Shown piece after piece: positions 46,271 through 54,620 of a stretch of 58,988 bases of DNA. The notes under the pieces were generated by a model, which worked only from the letters and a program-made list of their open reading frames with translations, was not told the origin of the DNA and did no database searches. Where the stretch lies: assembly GCA_023256215.1 (NCBI GenBank), contig JAGDXB010000096.1, positions 1 through 58,988 on the forward strand, given 5' to 3'. Each line of letters begins with the position of its first letter. Positions within the stretch are counted from its first letter, which is position 1. The position numbers and the translations under genes were made by a program. The DNA is from Vulcanisaeta sp. Its GTDB lineage: Archaea > Thermoproteota > Thermoprotei > Thermoproteales > Thermocladiaceae.

Positions 46271-46897
46271 TTACTTACTATTACGCCTAACTCCCAAAAA
46301 CAATAAATCACTGATGAAGAGGATTAGTACTGATAACGCCAATACGAAAACCACGATACTCACTATTGATAGTATAAGTGCGTACATTGATACTACCAAC
46401 AGAGGTAGTGAATAAAGCAAAGCGTTTGACCAACCGATATCGAAGTATTTTCGACTCGCCCTTATGTACATAATAAGCGAATCTAGGAATAATGCCATGC
46501 CCGAGATAATGTTCGTCATAAATACTAGGTTAACTATACTTATTGGTACCAACGCCACCGCGGTAGAAACCACAGGCAAATCCAGGTCTAGATCATAAAC
46601 ATCTAAGGACCTAATGACCCTCTTCCTAATCCTATTAAAGAAGGTCCTACCGCCAACTGTGAGTCCTAGTATCGTGACGTAAGAAACATAAGCCCTAAAC
46701 CAGGAACTTGACAAATCAATTATTGTTAAAACCACACCACCAAGTCCAACCAAGTACAGGGGCACCAGGTAATTAAGTCTCTCCCTGATATACAACGACC
46801 TATAGTTAACCTCAAACCTATACGCTGAAGCATACTCAATAATGAGCCAGGAAATACCAACAAGGCCAAAAACAACACCCAAAGGCCAAAGAAGCAC
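46271..46897 (-). CDS. Small polytopic membrane protein of unknown function
   Basis: 208 residues with about six helices (LLWPLGVVFGLVGISWLIIE; LVYLVGLGGVVL-like second; central IVNLVFMTNIISG; C-terminal LSVLILFISDLLF). It begins with GTG 46897; AT-rich sequence near 46940 may hold its promoter. It is followed by a 120-base gap containing a possible sRNA and then the large membrane protein. Function unknown; pair membership is inference. Confidence 0.5.
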   Translation of the reverse strand: MLLWPLGVVFGLVGISWLIIEYASAYRFEVNYRSLYIRERLNYLVPLYLVGLGGVVLTIIDLSSSWFRAYVSYVTILGLTVGGRTFFNRIRKRVIRSLDVYDLDLDLPVVSTAVALVPISIVNLVFMTNIISGMALFLDSLIMYIRASRKYFDIGWSNALLYSLPLLVVSMYALILSIVSIVVFVLALSVLILFISDLLFLGVRRNSK

Positions 46898-47046
46898 AAA
46901 CCATGAACAACACAGAGAACAAAAACCTAACGCAATCTAAGACCTATTTATCCTTTATTCATAGCAAAATACCCTACAAACCACCCATAGCATTACTGCA
47001 CTTCACAAACCTACTCTAACGATCAAGACTCGAATCAACAACGAAC

Positions 47047-47077
47047 AAAAAGGCGAAAACGCAAAAGAAATAGAAAT
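47047..47077 (-). terminator. T-rich terminator of tRNA-Ala
   Basis: On the minus strand several T-runs (TTTCTATTTCTTTTGCG and TTTTT) follow the tRNA CCA directly, matching the T-rich terminators of archaeal tRNA genes. Confidence 0.55.
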
Positions 47078-47170
47078 TGGTGGACCGGCCGGGATTTGAA
47101 CCCGGGATCTCCCGCGATTTGGGTTTTAAACTCGCCAAGCGGGCATCCTTCCAGGCTAGACTACCGGCCC
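47078..47170 (-). tRNA. tRNA-Ala (GGC anticodon) with a 16-nt intron
   Basis: Acceptor GGGCCGG pairs with CCGGTCC, giving G3:U70, the alanine identity element. Anticodon arm CCCGC/GCGGG encloses anticodon GGC at 47134-47136. Sixteen bases (47117-47132 on plus) interrupt between positions 37 and 38, the canonical archaeal intron site. T arm CCGGG TTCAAAT CCCGG and encoded CCA are present. Variable loop is AGATC, so position 47 is U. A TATA at 47191-47200 is centred 26 bases upstream. Confidence 0.9.
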
Positions 47171-47190
47171 AGCTTCGAATCCTTCACTCG

Positions 47191-47200
47191 TGTTTTTAAG
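47191..47200 (-). promoter_or_regulatory. TATA box of tRNA-Ala
   Basis: TGTTTTTAAG on the plus strand (minus: CTTAAAAACA), centred about 26 bases before the tRNA 5' end, between it and the kptA stop. Confidence 0.6.
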
Positions 47201-47203
47201 CTT

Positions 47204-47863
47204 TTAGCTTCGTGGGTTTATTACTGATTCTATGCATTGTGGTGGTACATAGTTCGTGAGCCTTATCCTATCTGTAGCAATTAATACTTGTTGGCCATTT
47301 TTCCTTAGGCAATCTGCACTTATCCTTAGTATTACTGCATCGTTACCATGCCTAATGGCCACTTCGTACGCCTCTTCAGGGTTAAGTACTAGGTGTACAT
47401 ACTTCCTATTCATGGGTTTTATCCCTTCACGCATTATTCGGGTTAGTGCTTCTTTCGTGGTTCCATGGTATAAAGTCTTTACGGCATCGTCAATTTCATA
47501 CTTTATGTTGACATTGAGGGACTTATTGTGCCCATACCTAGCCCTGATCATCCCATTCCTCATTTCAAACCTACCCTTCGGATCTAGCAGCGCTATTGCT
47601 ATCACATGTTCCTTAGTTAACCATGAATATGCCTTAGGGTTCCACCTAGTCCTTACTGCATCTACTAATTCATCAATACTTACCCAACCCTCATGATCCA
47701 TCGCTAGACCAATAGCCCCAGGATTATGCCTAAGCAAGTACGTCATTAAACGACCCAATTTACTTCTTAACCCACCATCTAGAATCAATCTAGTTTGCAC
47801 TCCGCAGTGCATGACATCCTCAGTGAGTGCACCACAGATAGTGCATTTGTAGATATTCCTCAT
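47204..47863 (-). CDS. kptA: RNA 2'-phosphotransferase with N-terminal zinc knuckle
   Basis: 219 residues. An N-terminal CTICG...HCG knuckle precedes the KptA/Tpt1 core: RLMTYLLRHNP, then YHGTTKEAL, HLVLNPEEA and VILRISADCL. The enzyme transfers a 2'-phosphate from RNA to NAD+. In Archaea, RtcB splicing leaves no 2'-phosphate, and KptA has been linked to removing a 2'-phosphate placed on U47 of tRNA by ArkI. It is 33 bases upstream of an intron-containing tRNA with U47. Confidence 0.88.
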   Translation of the reverse strand: MRNIYKCTICGALTEDVMHCGVQTRLILDGGLRSKLGRLMTYLLRHNPGAIGLAMDHEGWVSIDELVDAVRTRWNPKAYSWLTKEHVIAIALLDPKGRFEMRNGMIRARYGHNKSLNVNIKYEIDDAVKTLYHGTTKEALTRIMREGIKPMNRKYVHLVLNPEEAYEVAIRHGNDAVILRISADCLRKNGQQVLIATDRIRLTNYVPPQCIESVINPRS

Positions 47864-47942
47864 TACGTCAATTAATAGGGCTAACCTTGGCTTATTTTTC
47901 TTTATCTTATGTGATTAATTGAAATATTACGTAGCATGATAA

Positions 47943-48308
47943 ATGGCTGTGAGCGCCACAGGTGCTAATTTCTTAAGGATGGTTGAGGATATGCAAAGAC
48001 TATTTACGAAACTCTATGATTTGGCAATGACAGTGCAAGGTGGTGTCTTCGTAATACACCTAGCAATGCCTAACGAACCTGGAACACTGGGTAAGATCTT
48101 AACGACGATTCAGGCAGCCACCGGCCTTAACTTATTACTTGCTTATGCATATGGATGGCCTAACGAGGCCATTGGTTACGCACTGCTTGTGTTTCCGGCA
48201 CCTATGGAGGATGGCGATGATATTGGTAAGAAGCTTGTGGAAGCTTCAAGGAGCGCTGGCGCTATTGTGCTCGGTGCTTATAAAATAGAAAATAAGATGC
48301 TCATTTAA
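47943..48308 (+). CDS. ACT-domain-like small protein
   Basis: 121 residues. The segment GVFVIHLAMPNEPGTLGKILTTIQAATGLNLL has the beta-alpha-beta shape of an ACT domain (strand, then PGTLGKIL helix). It is otherwise Ala/Gly-rich and soluble. ACT domains bind small ligands, often amino acids. ATG 47943; neighbour orientation gives no clue. Function unknown. Confidence 0.55.
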   Translation: MAVSATGANFLRMVEDMQRLFTKLYDLAMTVQGGVFVIHLAMPNEPGTLGKILTTIQAATGLNLLLAYAYGWPNEAIGYALLVFPAPMEDGDDIGKKLVEASRSAGAIVLGAYKIENKMLI

Positions 48309-48314
48309 ATCCAA

Positions 48315-49046
48315 TTAAAGCCGCAGCTCGTAAACAATATAAACACCGTAATACTTATCAAAATCACCATAATCGGTGGAAAGCACCTCCATCTTCACCG
48401 GTGTTGTGGGTGAGCCTACGGAAAAGCCTATGTCAAAACCAACCCCCTTATCACCCACATATACCTCCTTAATTAATGAGTGTGCATAATCAATAGTGGC
48501 TCTTGTGCATATCCAGTGGCCATTACCCGTACATAAATAGCCGCCGGTAATATCTAGGGCCTGCCTCATGGCCTCCCTCATCCTTTCAGGGTTAGTCTCA
48601 CGTATTGTGTACGATTCTTTAGCGATCCCCGCGTGCACGCGAAGCACGGGCTTGAATCCTAACTTATGAGCTAGGTTATGGCTAGCCTCATTCCATTCAG
48701 CGATCATTAACATGGCGTATTTCGCACCAGCCTGTCTTGCATGGTCCATCACGAATTTCGTCAATGCTGTTCCAACTCCAATCCTCCTGTGGCTCGGTTT
48801 TACCCTTAAACCTTCAAGCCAAGCAACTCCCGTTGGCAGTAACTCAATGTTTATGACTCCAACAACCTCATTACGAACCACGGCAACATAGGCTGTGCCA
48901 GCCCTAACCCATTCATTGATGACATTAGGTAAATAATCACCCCACGAAAATGTATTTCTCGTGAAATCAATTATCTGCGGAATATCAAAAACCTCAGCCT
49001 TCCTAATATTGACTTCCAGGTTATTATCAGCTATACCTGACGCCAT
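48315..49046 (-). CDS. GNAT-family N-acetyltransferase
   Basis: 243 residues. The GNAT acetyl-CoA signature is LEGLRVKPSHRRIGVGTALTKF (R/Q-x-x-G-x-G/A type). A C-terminal extension of about 90 residues follows the fold. It overlaps the CoA-transferase B gene by 20 bases and appears to be the third gene of that operon. Substrate unknown; ribosomal or small-molecule acetylation are both possible. Confidence 0.8.
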   Translation of the reverse strand: MASGIADNNLEVNIRKAEVFDIPQIIDFTRNTFSWGDYLPNVINEWVRAGTAYVAVVRNEVVGVINIELLPTGVAWLEGLRVKPSHRRIGVGTALTKFVMDHARQAGAKYAMLMIAEWNEASHNLAHKLGFKPVLRVHAGIAKESYTIRETNPERMREAMRQALDITGGYLCTGNGHWICTRATIDYAHSLIKEVYVGDKGVGFDIGFSVGSPTTPVKMEVLSTDYGDFDKYYGVYIVYELRL

Positions 49047-49749
49047 CGGGATCCCACCTATTTAATAGCCGTAACTCCTCAGCAGTAACGGTCTCTAAAA
49101 TCCTCAACGGCTCCTTAATCCTAGGTTTAAATGCCATGTTATTGATTATATCATCGACGGTAACCCCAGGGAATAAGCCAGTAAGTACGAGCTCGCCAAC
49201 CTCCTGGTCAAACTCAAAGAGAGCCTTCGGCGTACATACCGTAAGGTGAGGACCATACTTCGTAGGTCCTGGCGCAGTTACAAAATCAACATGCTCCACA
49301 AGGGTCCTTCGCGAATGCTCCTTAAGCCACATAATGACCCTACGAGCCCTCCTGTATAGGTATGCCGCAGCTGCCCCACCAGGTAATCTAACCCTTGGTT
49401 TTTCATAACTTCCAATCACTGATAGGTTCATATTACCCCTGCGATCTACCTGAGCTGCGGAAAAGAACATTACATCCAATAAACCGCGCCTGGCCAGATC
49501 AAAGGCGTCAAGGCTGGTCACGATGCCCTTACCGCCAATGAATGATGTTGGATCTCCTGAAGATACCTTAATAATCATATCCTTAGGCTCGTAAATTTCG
49601 GCAACATTTATGAAGGTCACATCCCTACCCCAATGCCTAGCGAGCGCGATGGCTAATACAGCCGGCACTGACGCTAAGCCCGTATATGCAATATCACCAT
49701 CCCTTAACTGTTGAGCCATACACTTAATTACATTGTCCATACTAGACAT
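49027..49749 (-). CDS. Acyl-CoA transferase subunit B (GctB-like)
   Basis: About 240 residues. Family I CoA-transferase fold (GLASVPAVLAIALARHWG; FSAAQVDRRGNMNLS; PGGAAAAYLYRRA). The segment INVAEIYEP around Glu51 lies where the acyl-glutamate residue of GctB (Glu54) sits. ATG 49749 overlaps subunit A by eight bases. Paired with A and a GNAT enzyme in one operon. The substrate is not deducible; IpdAB-type hydrolases are an alternative if the Glu is not catalytic. Confidence 0.8.
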   Translation of the reverse strand: MSSMDNVIKCMAQQLRDGDIAYTGLASVPAVLAIALARHWGRDVTFINVAEIYEPKDMIIKVSSGDPTSFIGGKGIVTSLDAFDLARRGLLDVMFFSAAQVDRRGNMNLSVIGSYEKPRVRLPGGAAAAYLYRRARRVIMWLKEHSRRTLVEHVDFVTAPGPTKYGPHLTVCTPKALFEFDQEVGELVLTGLFPGVTVDDIINNMAFKPRIKEPLRILETVTAEELRLLNRWDPDGVRYS

Positions 49750-50560
49750 TGCTAAACACCCTAAGTACTTCCTCAATATTTGAACCAGACTTAACCGCAT
49801 CAAAGTACTTCCTTATGACCTTATAATCGGCCTCGTAATAGCCATACATTGATGTTGGCCATGCACCCCTTGGAGCATGAACAACGGCAGTGACCAGGAA
49901 ACCAGGTATTGTAAGTTTATCTGGGTTGTTTCTGAAGTAGTCCTCCGGTACTACCTCCTCGACCGTAACGATAACCCTCTTAGCAGCTTGAACCTTGAGC
50001 AAATCCTCATACTTAGGACCTTGAAGCTCCACATCACCCTTTTCATCAGCCTTATGAGCATGTATTATAGCCACGTCAGGCCTTATGGCCTTAACAGCCA
50101 CAAATTCCTCCTCCTCATTAAACGGATTCCTAATAACCTTCCAAATTCCCCTCTTAACATTCAACTGTACTAAATCACTATCAAGGGCTATTGCTGACGG
50201 CATGAATGGAACACCATAGGCACCGGCGCGAAGTCCCGCCATCACACCCTCACAAACGTCCTCTATAAACTCCACCTCACCATTTTCAACCATTCTCCTG
50301 AAGCCGGGTGCTATGCCAAAGTGCTCAAAGGTCACCATGGCAGCCCTTATCCTCCTAACCCTACCCGATATTGTTAATAAGTCAAAGGCAAGGCCAGGTT
50401 CCCTATCAATCAGAGCTAAATCCCTCCTATTGGATCTCGCTATGGCTAATGCCATTGCCATAGGATTTCTATGAAAGCTCATACCGCCAATGGCTATCTC
50501 ATCACCATCATTAATCAGATCAAGTGCTTCAGAAATACTCATCAATTTACTCTTAACCAT
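49742..50560 (-). CDS. Acyl-CoA transferase subunit A (GctA-like)
   Basis: 272 residues with the family I A-subunit pattern (LINDGDEIAIGGMSFHRNPMAMALAIAR; HAHKADEKGDVELQG; VIVTVEEVVPEDYFR). The GGMSFHRNP segment carries the Gly-rich oxyanion region. It pairs with subunit B. It starts at ATG 50560, downstream of the MoaD-like gene. Confidence 0.82.
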   Translation of the reverse strand: MVKSKLMSISEALDLINDGDEIAIGGMSFHRNPMAMALAIARSNRRDLALIDREPGLAFDLLTISGRVRRIRAAMVTFEHFGIAPGFRRMVENGEVEFIEDVCEGVMAGLRAGAYGVPFMPSAIALDSDLVQLNVKRGIWKVIRNPFNEEEEFVAVKAIRPDVAIIHAHKADEKGDVELQGPKYEDLLKVQAAKRVIVTVEEVVPEDYFRNNPDKLTIPGFLVTAVVHAPRGAWPTSMYGYYEADYKVIRKYFDAVKSGSNIEEVLRVFSNV

Positions 50561-50591
50561 ATACTATAGTTATATCCTAAGTTAATAAGCT

Positions 50592-50870
50592 TTATGAAAT
50601 AAAGGCCTTAGGCGCAATTAGAACCTTATCACCATCATTCAACTTGGTGTTCAAACCATCAAGCCAATCAATGTCCCTGCCATTAACAATTACCACGTAA
50701 TTCTCACTGAGCTTCCCATCCTTAATTAATAGGGTTGGTATTACTGGATTAATCCCGCTTAAACTCATTATCAAATCCATCACCGTCGAACCATCAGGCA
50801 AGGAAAGAATTAGTTTTATTGCCTTAGCTAGCTCATGAAGCTCCGCTGAAAGCGTTACCTCAACCAACAT
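50592..50870 (-). CDS. MoaD-like beta-grasp protein lacking Gly-Gly
   Basis: 92 residues. It shows the same fold as the 33-34 kb pair: LIKDGKLSENYVVIVNGRDIDWLDGLN and GDKVLIAPKAFIS. Its C-terminal is APKAFIS, so it has no diglycine. ATG 50870 is one base past the stop of the small upstream gene. It may be a non-conjugating structural protein or partner for the CoA-transferase-like genes downstream. Confidence 0.7.
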   Translation of the reverse strand: MLVEVTLSAELHELAKAIKLILSLPDGSTVMDLIMSLSGINPVIPTLLIKDGKLSENYVVIVNGRDIDWLDGLNTKLNDGDKVLIAPKAFIS

Positions 50871-50871
50871 A

Positions 50872-51111
50872 CTAAGTACAGACTGAGTCGACAAAGGCCT
50901 TTGCCAACTCCCTAGCCCTATCTATTGAGTTCGTCTCCTCAATGCACGCATTTTCCTCGTCCTTCATATAGACCAGGTACTTACCACCTAAGTCATAGAT
51001 CATACTCCTACCAAAGCAATTCTCCTCAAGTAACGTTTGATAAGCCTCGAGGGGCTCCTTATCAGCCAAGCTATCGATTAAACTCCTCACCTTATCATTA
51101 TTACACTCCAT
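50872..51111 (-). CDS. Small acidic protein of unknown function
   Basis: 79 residues, acidic, with three cysteines (MECNNDKV, NACIEE, VDSVCT). It precedes the MoaD-like gene with one base between stop and ATG, so it is probably in the same transcript. Divergent from the Nudix gene across 50 bases. Unknown function. Confidence 0.5.
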   Translation of the reverse strand: MECNNDKVRSLIDSLADKEPLEAYQTLLEENCFGRSMIYDLGGKYLVYMKDEENACIEETNSIDRARELAKAFVDSVCT

Positions 51112-51161
51112 TGGGTACGTGGATAAAGACCTTAATTTAAATATAGTGCTAATACTTAATT

Positions 51162-51656
51162 ATGGGAACTAGCTCCCTAAGTACGATGAGCCGAGAATAC
51201 CCAAGATACCCATTAGTTGGTGTTGGCGCCATTGTCATTAAAAGCGATGAAATACTGCTTGTAAGGAGAGGTGCCGAGCCAAATAGGGGTAAGTGGTCTA
51301 TACCTGGGGGTATGGTTGAGGCTGGTGAGGATCCTGAATCTGCCGTACTTAGGGAGTTGAGAGAGGAAACGGGGATTGATGGTAGGGTTCTCGGCCTCTT
51401 CGGTATTTATCAGTACATTGAACGTGATCGGGAAGGTAAAGTTAAGTATCACTTTTTATTGCTTGATTACTTAATCGAGCCGATCAATAGTGCCCCTAAA
51501 GCATCTAGTGATGCTTTAGAGGCTAGGTTCGTTAAATTGAGGGATTCCTTAAACCTTGACTTAACGGATACGGCTAGGCAGTTAATCTTGGATTTATTGA
51601 GTTCTGGTCCACGGCCATGCGGTGGTGGATTAATAAAGTACGACGTTAATACCTAA
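51162..51656 (+). CDS. Nudix hydrolase
   Basis: 164 residues. The Nudix box is GGMVEAGEDPESAVLRE followed by LREETGI (G-x5-E-x7-R-E-x2-E-E-x-G). It probably hydrolyses ADP-ribose or another nucleoside diphosphate-linked compound. ATG 51162 has TTTAAATAT about 26 bases upstream; MSREYP at 51186 is an alternative. Overlaps the acylphosphatase by 11 bases, convergent. Confidence 0.85.
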   Translation: MGTSSLSTMSREYPRYPLVGVGAIVIKSDEILLVRRGAEPNRGKWSIPGGMVEAGEDPESAVLRELREETGIDGRVLGLFGIYQYIERDREGKVKYHFLLLDYLIEPINSAPKASSDALEARFVKLRDSLNLDLTDTARQLILDLLSSGPRPCGGGLIKYDVNT

Positions 51657-51921
51657 TTTCGAAATCATCAAATTCGTTCTTCGGCTCCTCGTACTCGATT
51701 TCGACATCCTCAACCACAGCGGCGGGAGGCCCTTTACGAATAATACTTATTAATTGCTCAATTACTTCGTCAGGGCCTTCAGCCACGACCTCCACCGTAT
51801 AGCCGTCAGGTAAATTCCTAACGAAGCCCTTAACCCCCAACCTCTTCGCATTCCTTCTTACGAATGCTCTGAATCCAACACCCTGTACGAGACCTCGGAT
51901 TAGTACATGGACTCTTTTCAT
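51646..51921 (-). CDS. acyP: Acylphosphatase
   Basis: 91 residues, the standard length. The N-terminal VHVLIRGLVQGVGFRAFVRRNA carries the phosphate-binding loop and Arg; the Asn in GFVRNLPDG is the second catalytic residue. It hydrolyses carboxyl-phosphate bonds in the cytosol. Overlaps the Nudix gene. Confidence 0.95.
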   Translation of the reverse strand: MKRVHVLIRGLVQGVGFRAFVRRNAKRLGVKGFVRNLPDGYTVEVVAEGPDEVIEQLISIIRKGPPAAVVEDVEIEYEEPKNEFDDFEIRY

Positions 51922-51962
51922 ATTGTTGTTTAGAAATCTTTATAGCGTTGTGTTTTTAAGGT

Positions 51963-53615
51963 GTGCTTAACGTGCAGTTTGTAGATGTTAATAAGTTGGT
52001 TAAGGCATTGCCTGGGATTATATTGTTGGGTAGTTTATTGCCAGTGATTGGTTTGCGTATTGAGAGCATTCTAGCTATCGTGTCATTATTTGTATTATCC
52101 TACGAATTATTTCGAAAGTATCCACTTAAGAATGAGTGGATCTTAATTCCGTTAATTTCAGAAATAGCGATGGCACTATCAATTATGTACCTCCTAACAG
52201 CTGATGGATTTTACGACGCCATTGCCATATTTATGGGTATAATGGTGCTTATCCTCTCCCTAAGGGTTGCGGACTTCAGGGCAGTGCTAGCGTTATTAAG
52301 CATATACGTTATTTACCTACTGTATAGGGGTTACGTAAACCCAACACCAACCACGCTCTACATGATGGTGAATTCCCTCATTCTCTTTACATCGATTATT
52401 ATAATAATGGTAAGAAACTCCATAATCATGTATAGGATAGATTTCCCCGACGATATTACTGACTTTATAATGACGTACATAGGCATCTTAATGGTGATAC
52501 CATCAGCCGTAATACTCCTAGCCATGAACAAGCCCTATACGTACTTAGCCCTAATTCCCACTACAGTCTCGGCGATACCCATGGTTAGGAAATACACGGG
52601 CTATATCGCGGCAGTACCAGTGGTATTAACGTCCATATACGGGATTTACCCAATAATTAGACCATCATGGGTGAGCATAGTGCTTCTCATTATGATATTC
52701 GTAATTGCGTATTTAAGGCCGACTCGGTTAAGGTTTATTAGAGGTCTTAAGCCGCCATTATCATGGTTAGGTGCTTGGTTGAGTGGTAAATACCTAATTG
52801 ATGGTGTGATTGCAATTGGTGGTTTTAGCTATGTACTTAGGGGTAGGGATGAGTGGGGTAGGGTATACGCGATAAAGGTGCTTAAGGATAAGGATTCTAG
52901 AGGTAATCCGTTGGCGAGTGATTTGAGGGTTCTTTCATCATTTAAGAAAGAAATGAGTGAATATCTGCTGATTGATAGTCCGCGTATCGTTAAGGTATTT
53001 GAGGTTCATATACCGCCTGATGAGAAAATACCGTATAATTCAATTGAGAATTACTTAGATGAGCCACCTTACGTGGTCATGGAATACATGGAAGGCGGAT
53101 CATTAAGGGATCTGATGAGGGAGAGAGGTCCTCTGGAGTTTCAGGAGTTTCTAAGGATAGCCTATGCCATGGCGTTGGCACTTTCTGAACTTCATAAAGC
53201 TAACATAATACACCTTGATTTGAAGCCTGAAAATATATTGTTTAAGGATAGGAATAGAGCAATCGTGAAGATAGGGGATCTAGGCGCCGCTAGGATAATG
53301 GTTGGTGGTAAGTCTTATGTATCTCAATTCTCAATAGCCTACGCAGCACCCGAGGTCAGTAAGGGTGTGGCTGATGTTAGGTCCGATATTTATTCATTGT
53401 CATGCATATTCTATGAAATGCTCACTGGAATCAACCCACACCTCTACAGACTAAGTAGTGGACAATTTACGGTGCCTCCAATAAATAATTATAGACCTGA
53501 CGTACCTCCAGACCTGGCTTCATTAATAATGAGAGGTCTTGAGATAAACCCTGCAATGCGACCCTCAAGCGTGAATGAGATAATCAATGTCCTAAGTAAG
53601 TATATACATGATTAG
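51963..53615 (+). CDS. Membrane Ser/Thr protein kinase
   Basis: 550 residues, GTG start. About eight to ten membrane helices occupy residues 1-260. The kinase domain follows: P-loop IAIGGFSYVLRGRDEWG, Lys in VYAIKVLKD, catalytic IHLDLKPENILF (Asp), KIGDLGAARI (DFG reads DLG), APE in YAAPEV, and DVRSDIYSLSCIFYEML. A membrane-sensing N terminus coupled to a cytosolic kinase is a known crenarchaeal layout. It is convergent with an FHA protein (four bases overlap), a likely phosphothreonine reader. Confidence 0.88.
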   Translation: MLNVQFVDVNKLVKALPGIILLGSLLPVIGLRIESILAIVSLFVLSYELFRKYPLKNEWILIPLISEIAMALSIMYLLTADGFYDAIAIFMGIMVLILSLRVADFRAVLALLSIYVIYLLYRGYVNPTPTTLYMMVNSLILFTSIIIIMVRNSIIMYRIDFPDDITDFIMTYIGILMVIPSAVILLAMNKPYTYLALIPTTVSAIPMVRKYTGYIAAVPVVLTSIYGIYPIIRPSWVSIVLLIMIFVIAYLRPTRLRFIRGLKPPLSWLGAWLSGKYLIDGVIAIGGFSYVLRGRDEWGRVYAIKVLKDKDSRGNPLASDLRVLSSFKKEMSEYLLIDSPRIVKVFEVHIPPDEKIPYNSIENYLDEPPYVVMEYMEGGSLRDLMRERGPLEFQEFLRIAYAMALALSELHKANIIHLDLKPENILFKDRNRAIVKIGDLGAARIMVGGKSYVSQFSIAYAAPEVSKGVADVRSDIYSLSCIFYEMLTGINPHLYRLSSGQFTVPPINNYRPDVPPDLASLIMRGLEINPAMRPSSVNEIINVLSKYIHD

Positions 53616-54028
53616 GATTGTTGAACTTGTTCACCCTCGCTTATAACCGATAATTTAATTACCGTGTAATAACCAAGCCTGACCACCACCTCACTATTGA
53701 ACCTATACTCACTGACCCTCTTGAAGGATCCTCCATCGAGCACGTAAGTACCATTAGTACTGTTTAAGTCCTTAATTAGGAATTCATTATTTACTACGGT
53801 AATTACAGCATGCTTTCTGGAAACTGTTGGGTCTGGTATTATGACCATGTTCTCAGGACTCCTGCCCAGCGTTATCTCCTTAATAATAGATAGATCAAAC
53901 ACGACTTTGAAATCCTTCATGAAATCCCTGGGGCTCTCAATAAACGTTAGCTCAAGCTTAGTTTGGCCCCTTCTCATTGTCTCATTGGTAAGAATCTCCA
54001 TCCTCCTAGTTTCCTCATTAGTTCCCAT
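53612..54028 (-). CDS. FHA-domain protein
   Basis: 138 residues. FHA core residues: EITLGRSPENMVIIP, VSRKHAVI (Ser-Arg-x-His) and DLNSTNGTYV (Asn-Ser-Thr-Asn-Gly). It binds phosphothreonine and is expected to be a target or reader of the adjacent kinase. ATG 54028. The kinase and FHA genes converge and overlap by four bases. Confidence 0.9.
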   Translation of the reverse strand: MGTNEETRRMEILTNETMRRGQTKLELTFIESPRDFMKDFKVVFDLSIIKEITLGRSPENMVIIPDPTVSRKHAVITVVNNEFLIKDLNSTNGTYVLDGGSFKRVSEYRFNSEVVVRLGYYTVIKLSVISEGEQVQQS

Positions 54029-54088
54029 TGTGCGTTATTTAAGGGGAATTAGTTGCCATATATAAGAGTTATTATCGTGTCAAGATTT

Positions 54089-54499
54089 TTAAGGCTTGGC
54101 TGGCGCTCCTTGACCTCCCTGCTGCGCAGATTGCGTTTGAGGCGGTGTGGTCTGCGTCTGGGTCGGTTTAGTTATTGGGGGTGCTGCTGTGACTTCTCTA
54201 CGTACAGGAGCTCTCATAAGTGACTCTCTCCTCTTTCTATCGTCCTCAGCCCTAACCTTAAGTATTCCTAGATAGATCGCACAGTTTATGCAGTATGTCT
54301 TGGTTACGTAGTACCTCGGAACAATAGCGCCCTGCTTCTCCAACTCCCTAGCCAAGTCTCCAGGTACTGGTGAGTACGGCACAGTAACCCTAACAGCCTT
54401 AGATCTAGGCACTAATTTGCCACAGTTATCGCAATAAACCATTGGCTCCTTTCCCTTATCACCCTTGTGCCTTCCACGATTCTTCCTCTTCTTTGGCAT
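54089..54499 (-). CDS. rps26e: Ribosomal protein S26e
   Basis: About 136 residues. MPKKRKNRGRHKGDKG, then YCDNCGKLVPRSKAV and TYCINCAIYLGI (two CxxC zinc knuckles) match eS26, the small-subunit protein near the mRNA exit. The C-terminal 40 residues are Pro/Thr/Gln-rich and appear as an extension. ATG 54499 is 26 bases from TTTAAA near 54525; an upstream in-frame start is less likely. Confidence 0.9.
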   Translation of the reverse strand: MPKKRKNRGRHKGDKGKEPMVYCDNCGKLVPRSKAVRVTVPYSPVPGDLARELEKQGAIVPRYYVTKTYCINCAIYLGILKVRAEDDRKRRESLMRAPVRREVTAAPPITKPTQTQTTPPQTQSAQQGGQGAPAKP

Positions 54500-54620
54500 A
54501 CTCGGAAACCATACATTGAGCCATTTAAAAAACATACCCTAATCAACACCCTATGAAACATTTATCCTAACAGTCTGGCTGGTTAGCTCGTAAGGTTTTT
54601 ATTTAAACATTGAGTAGTTA

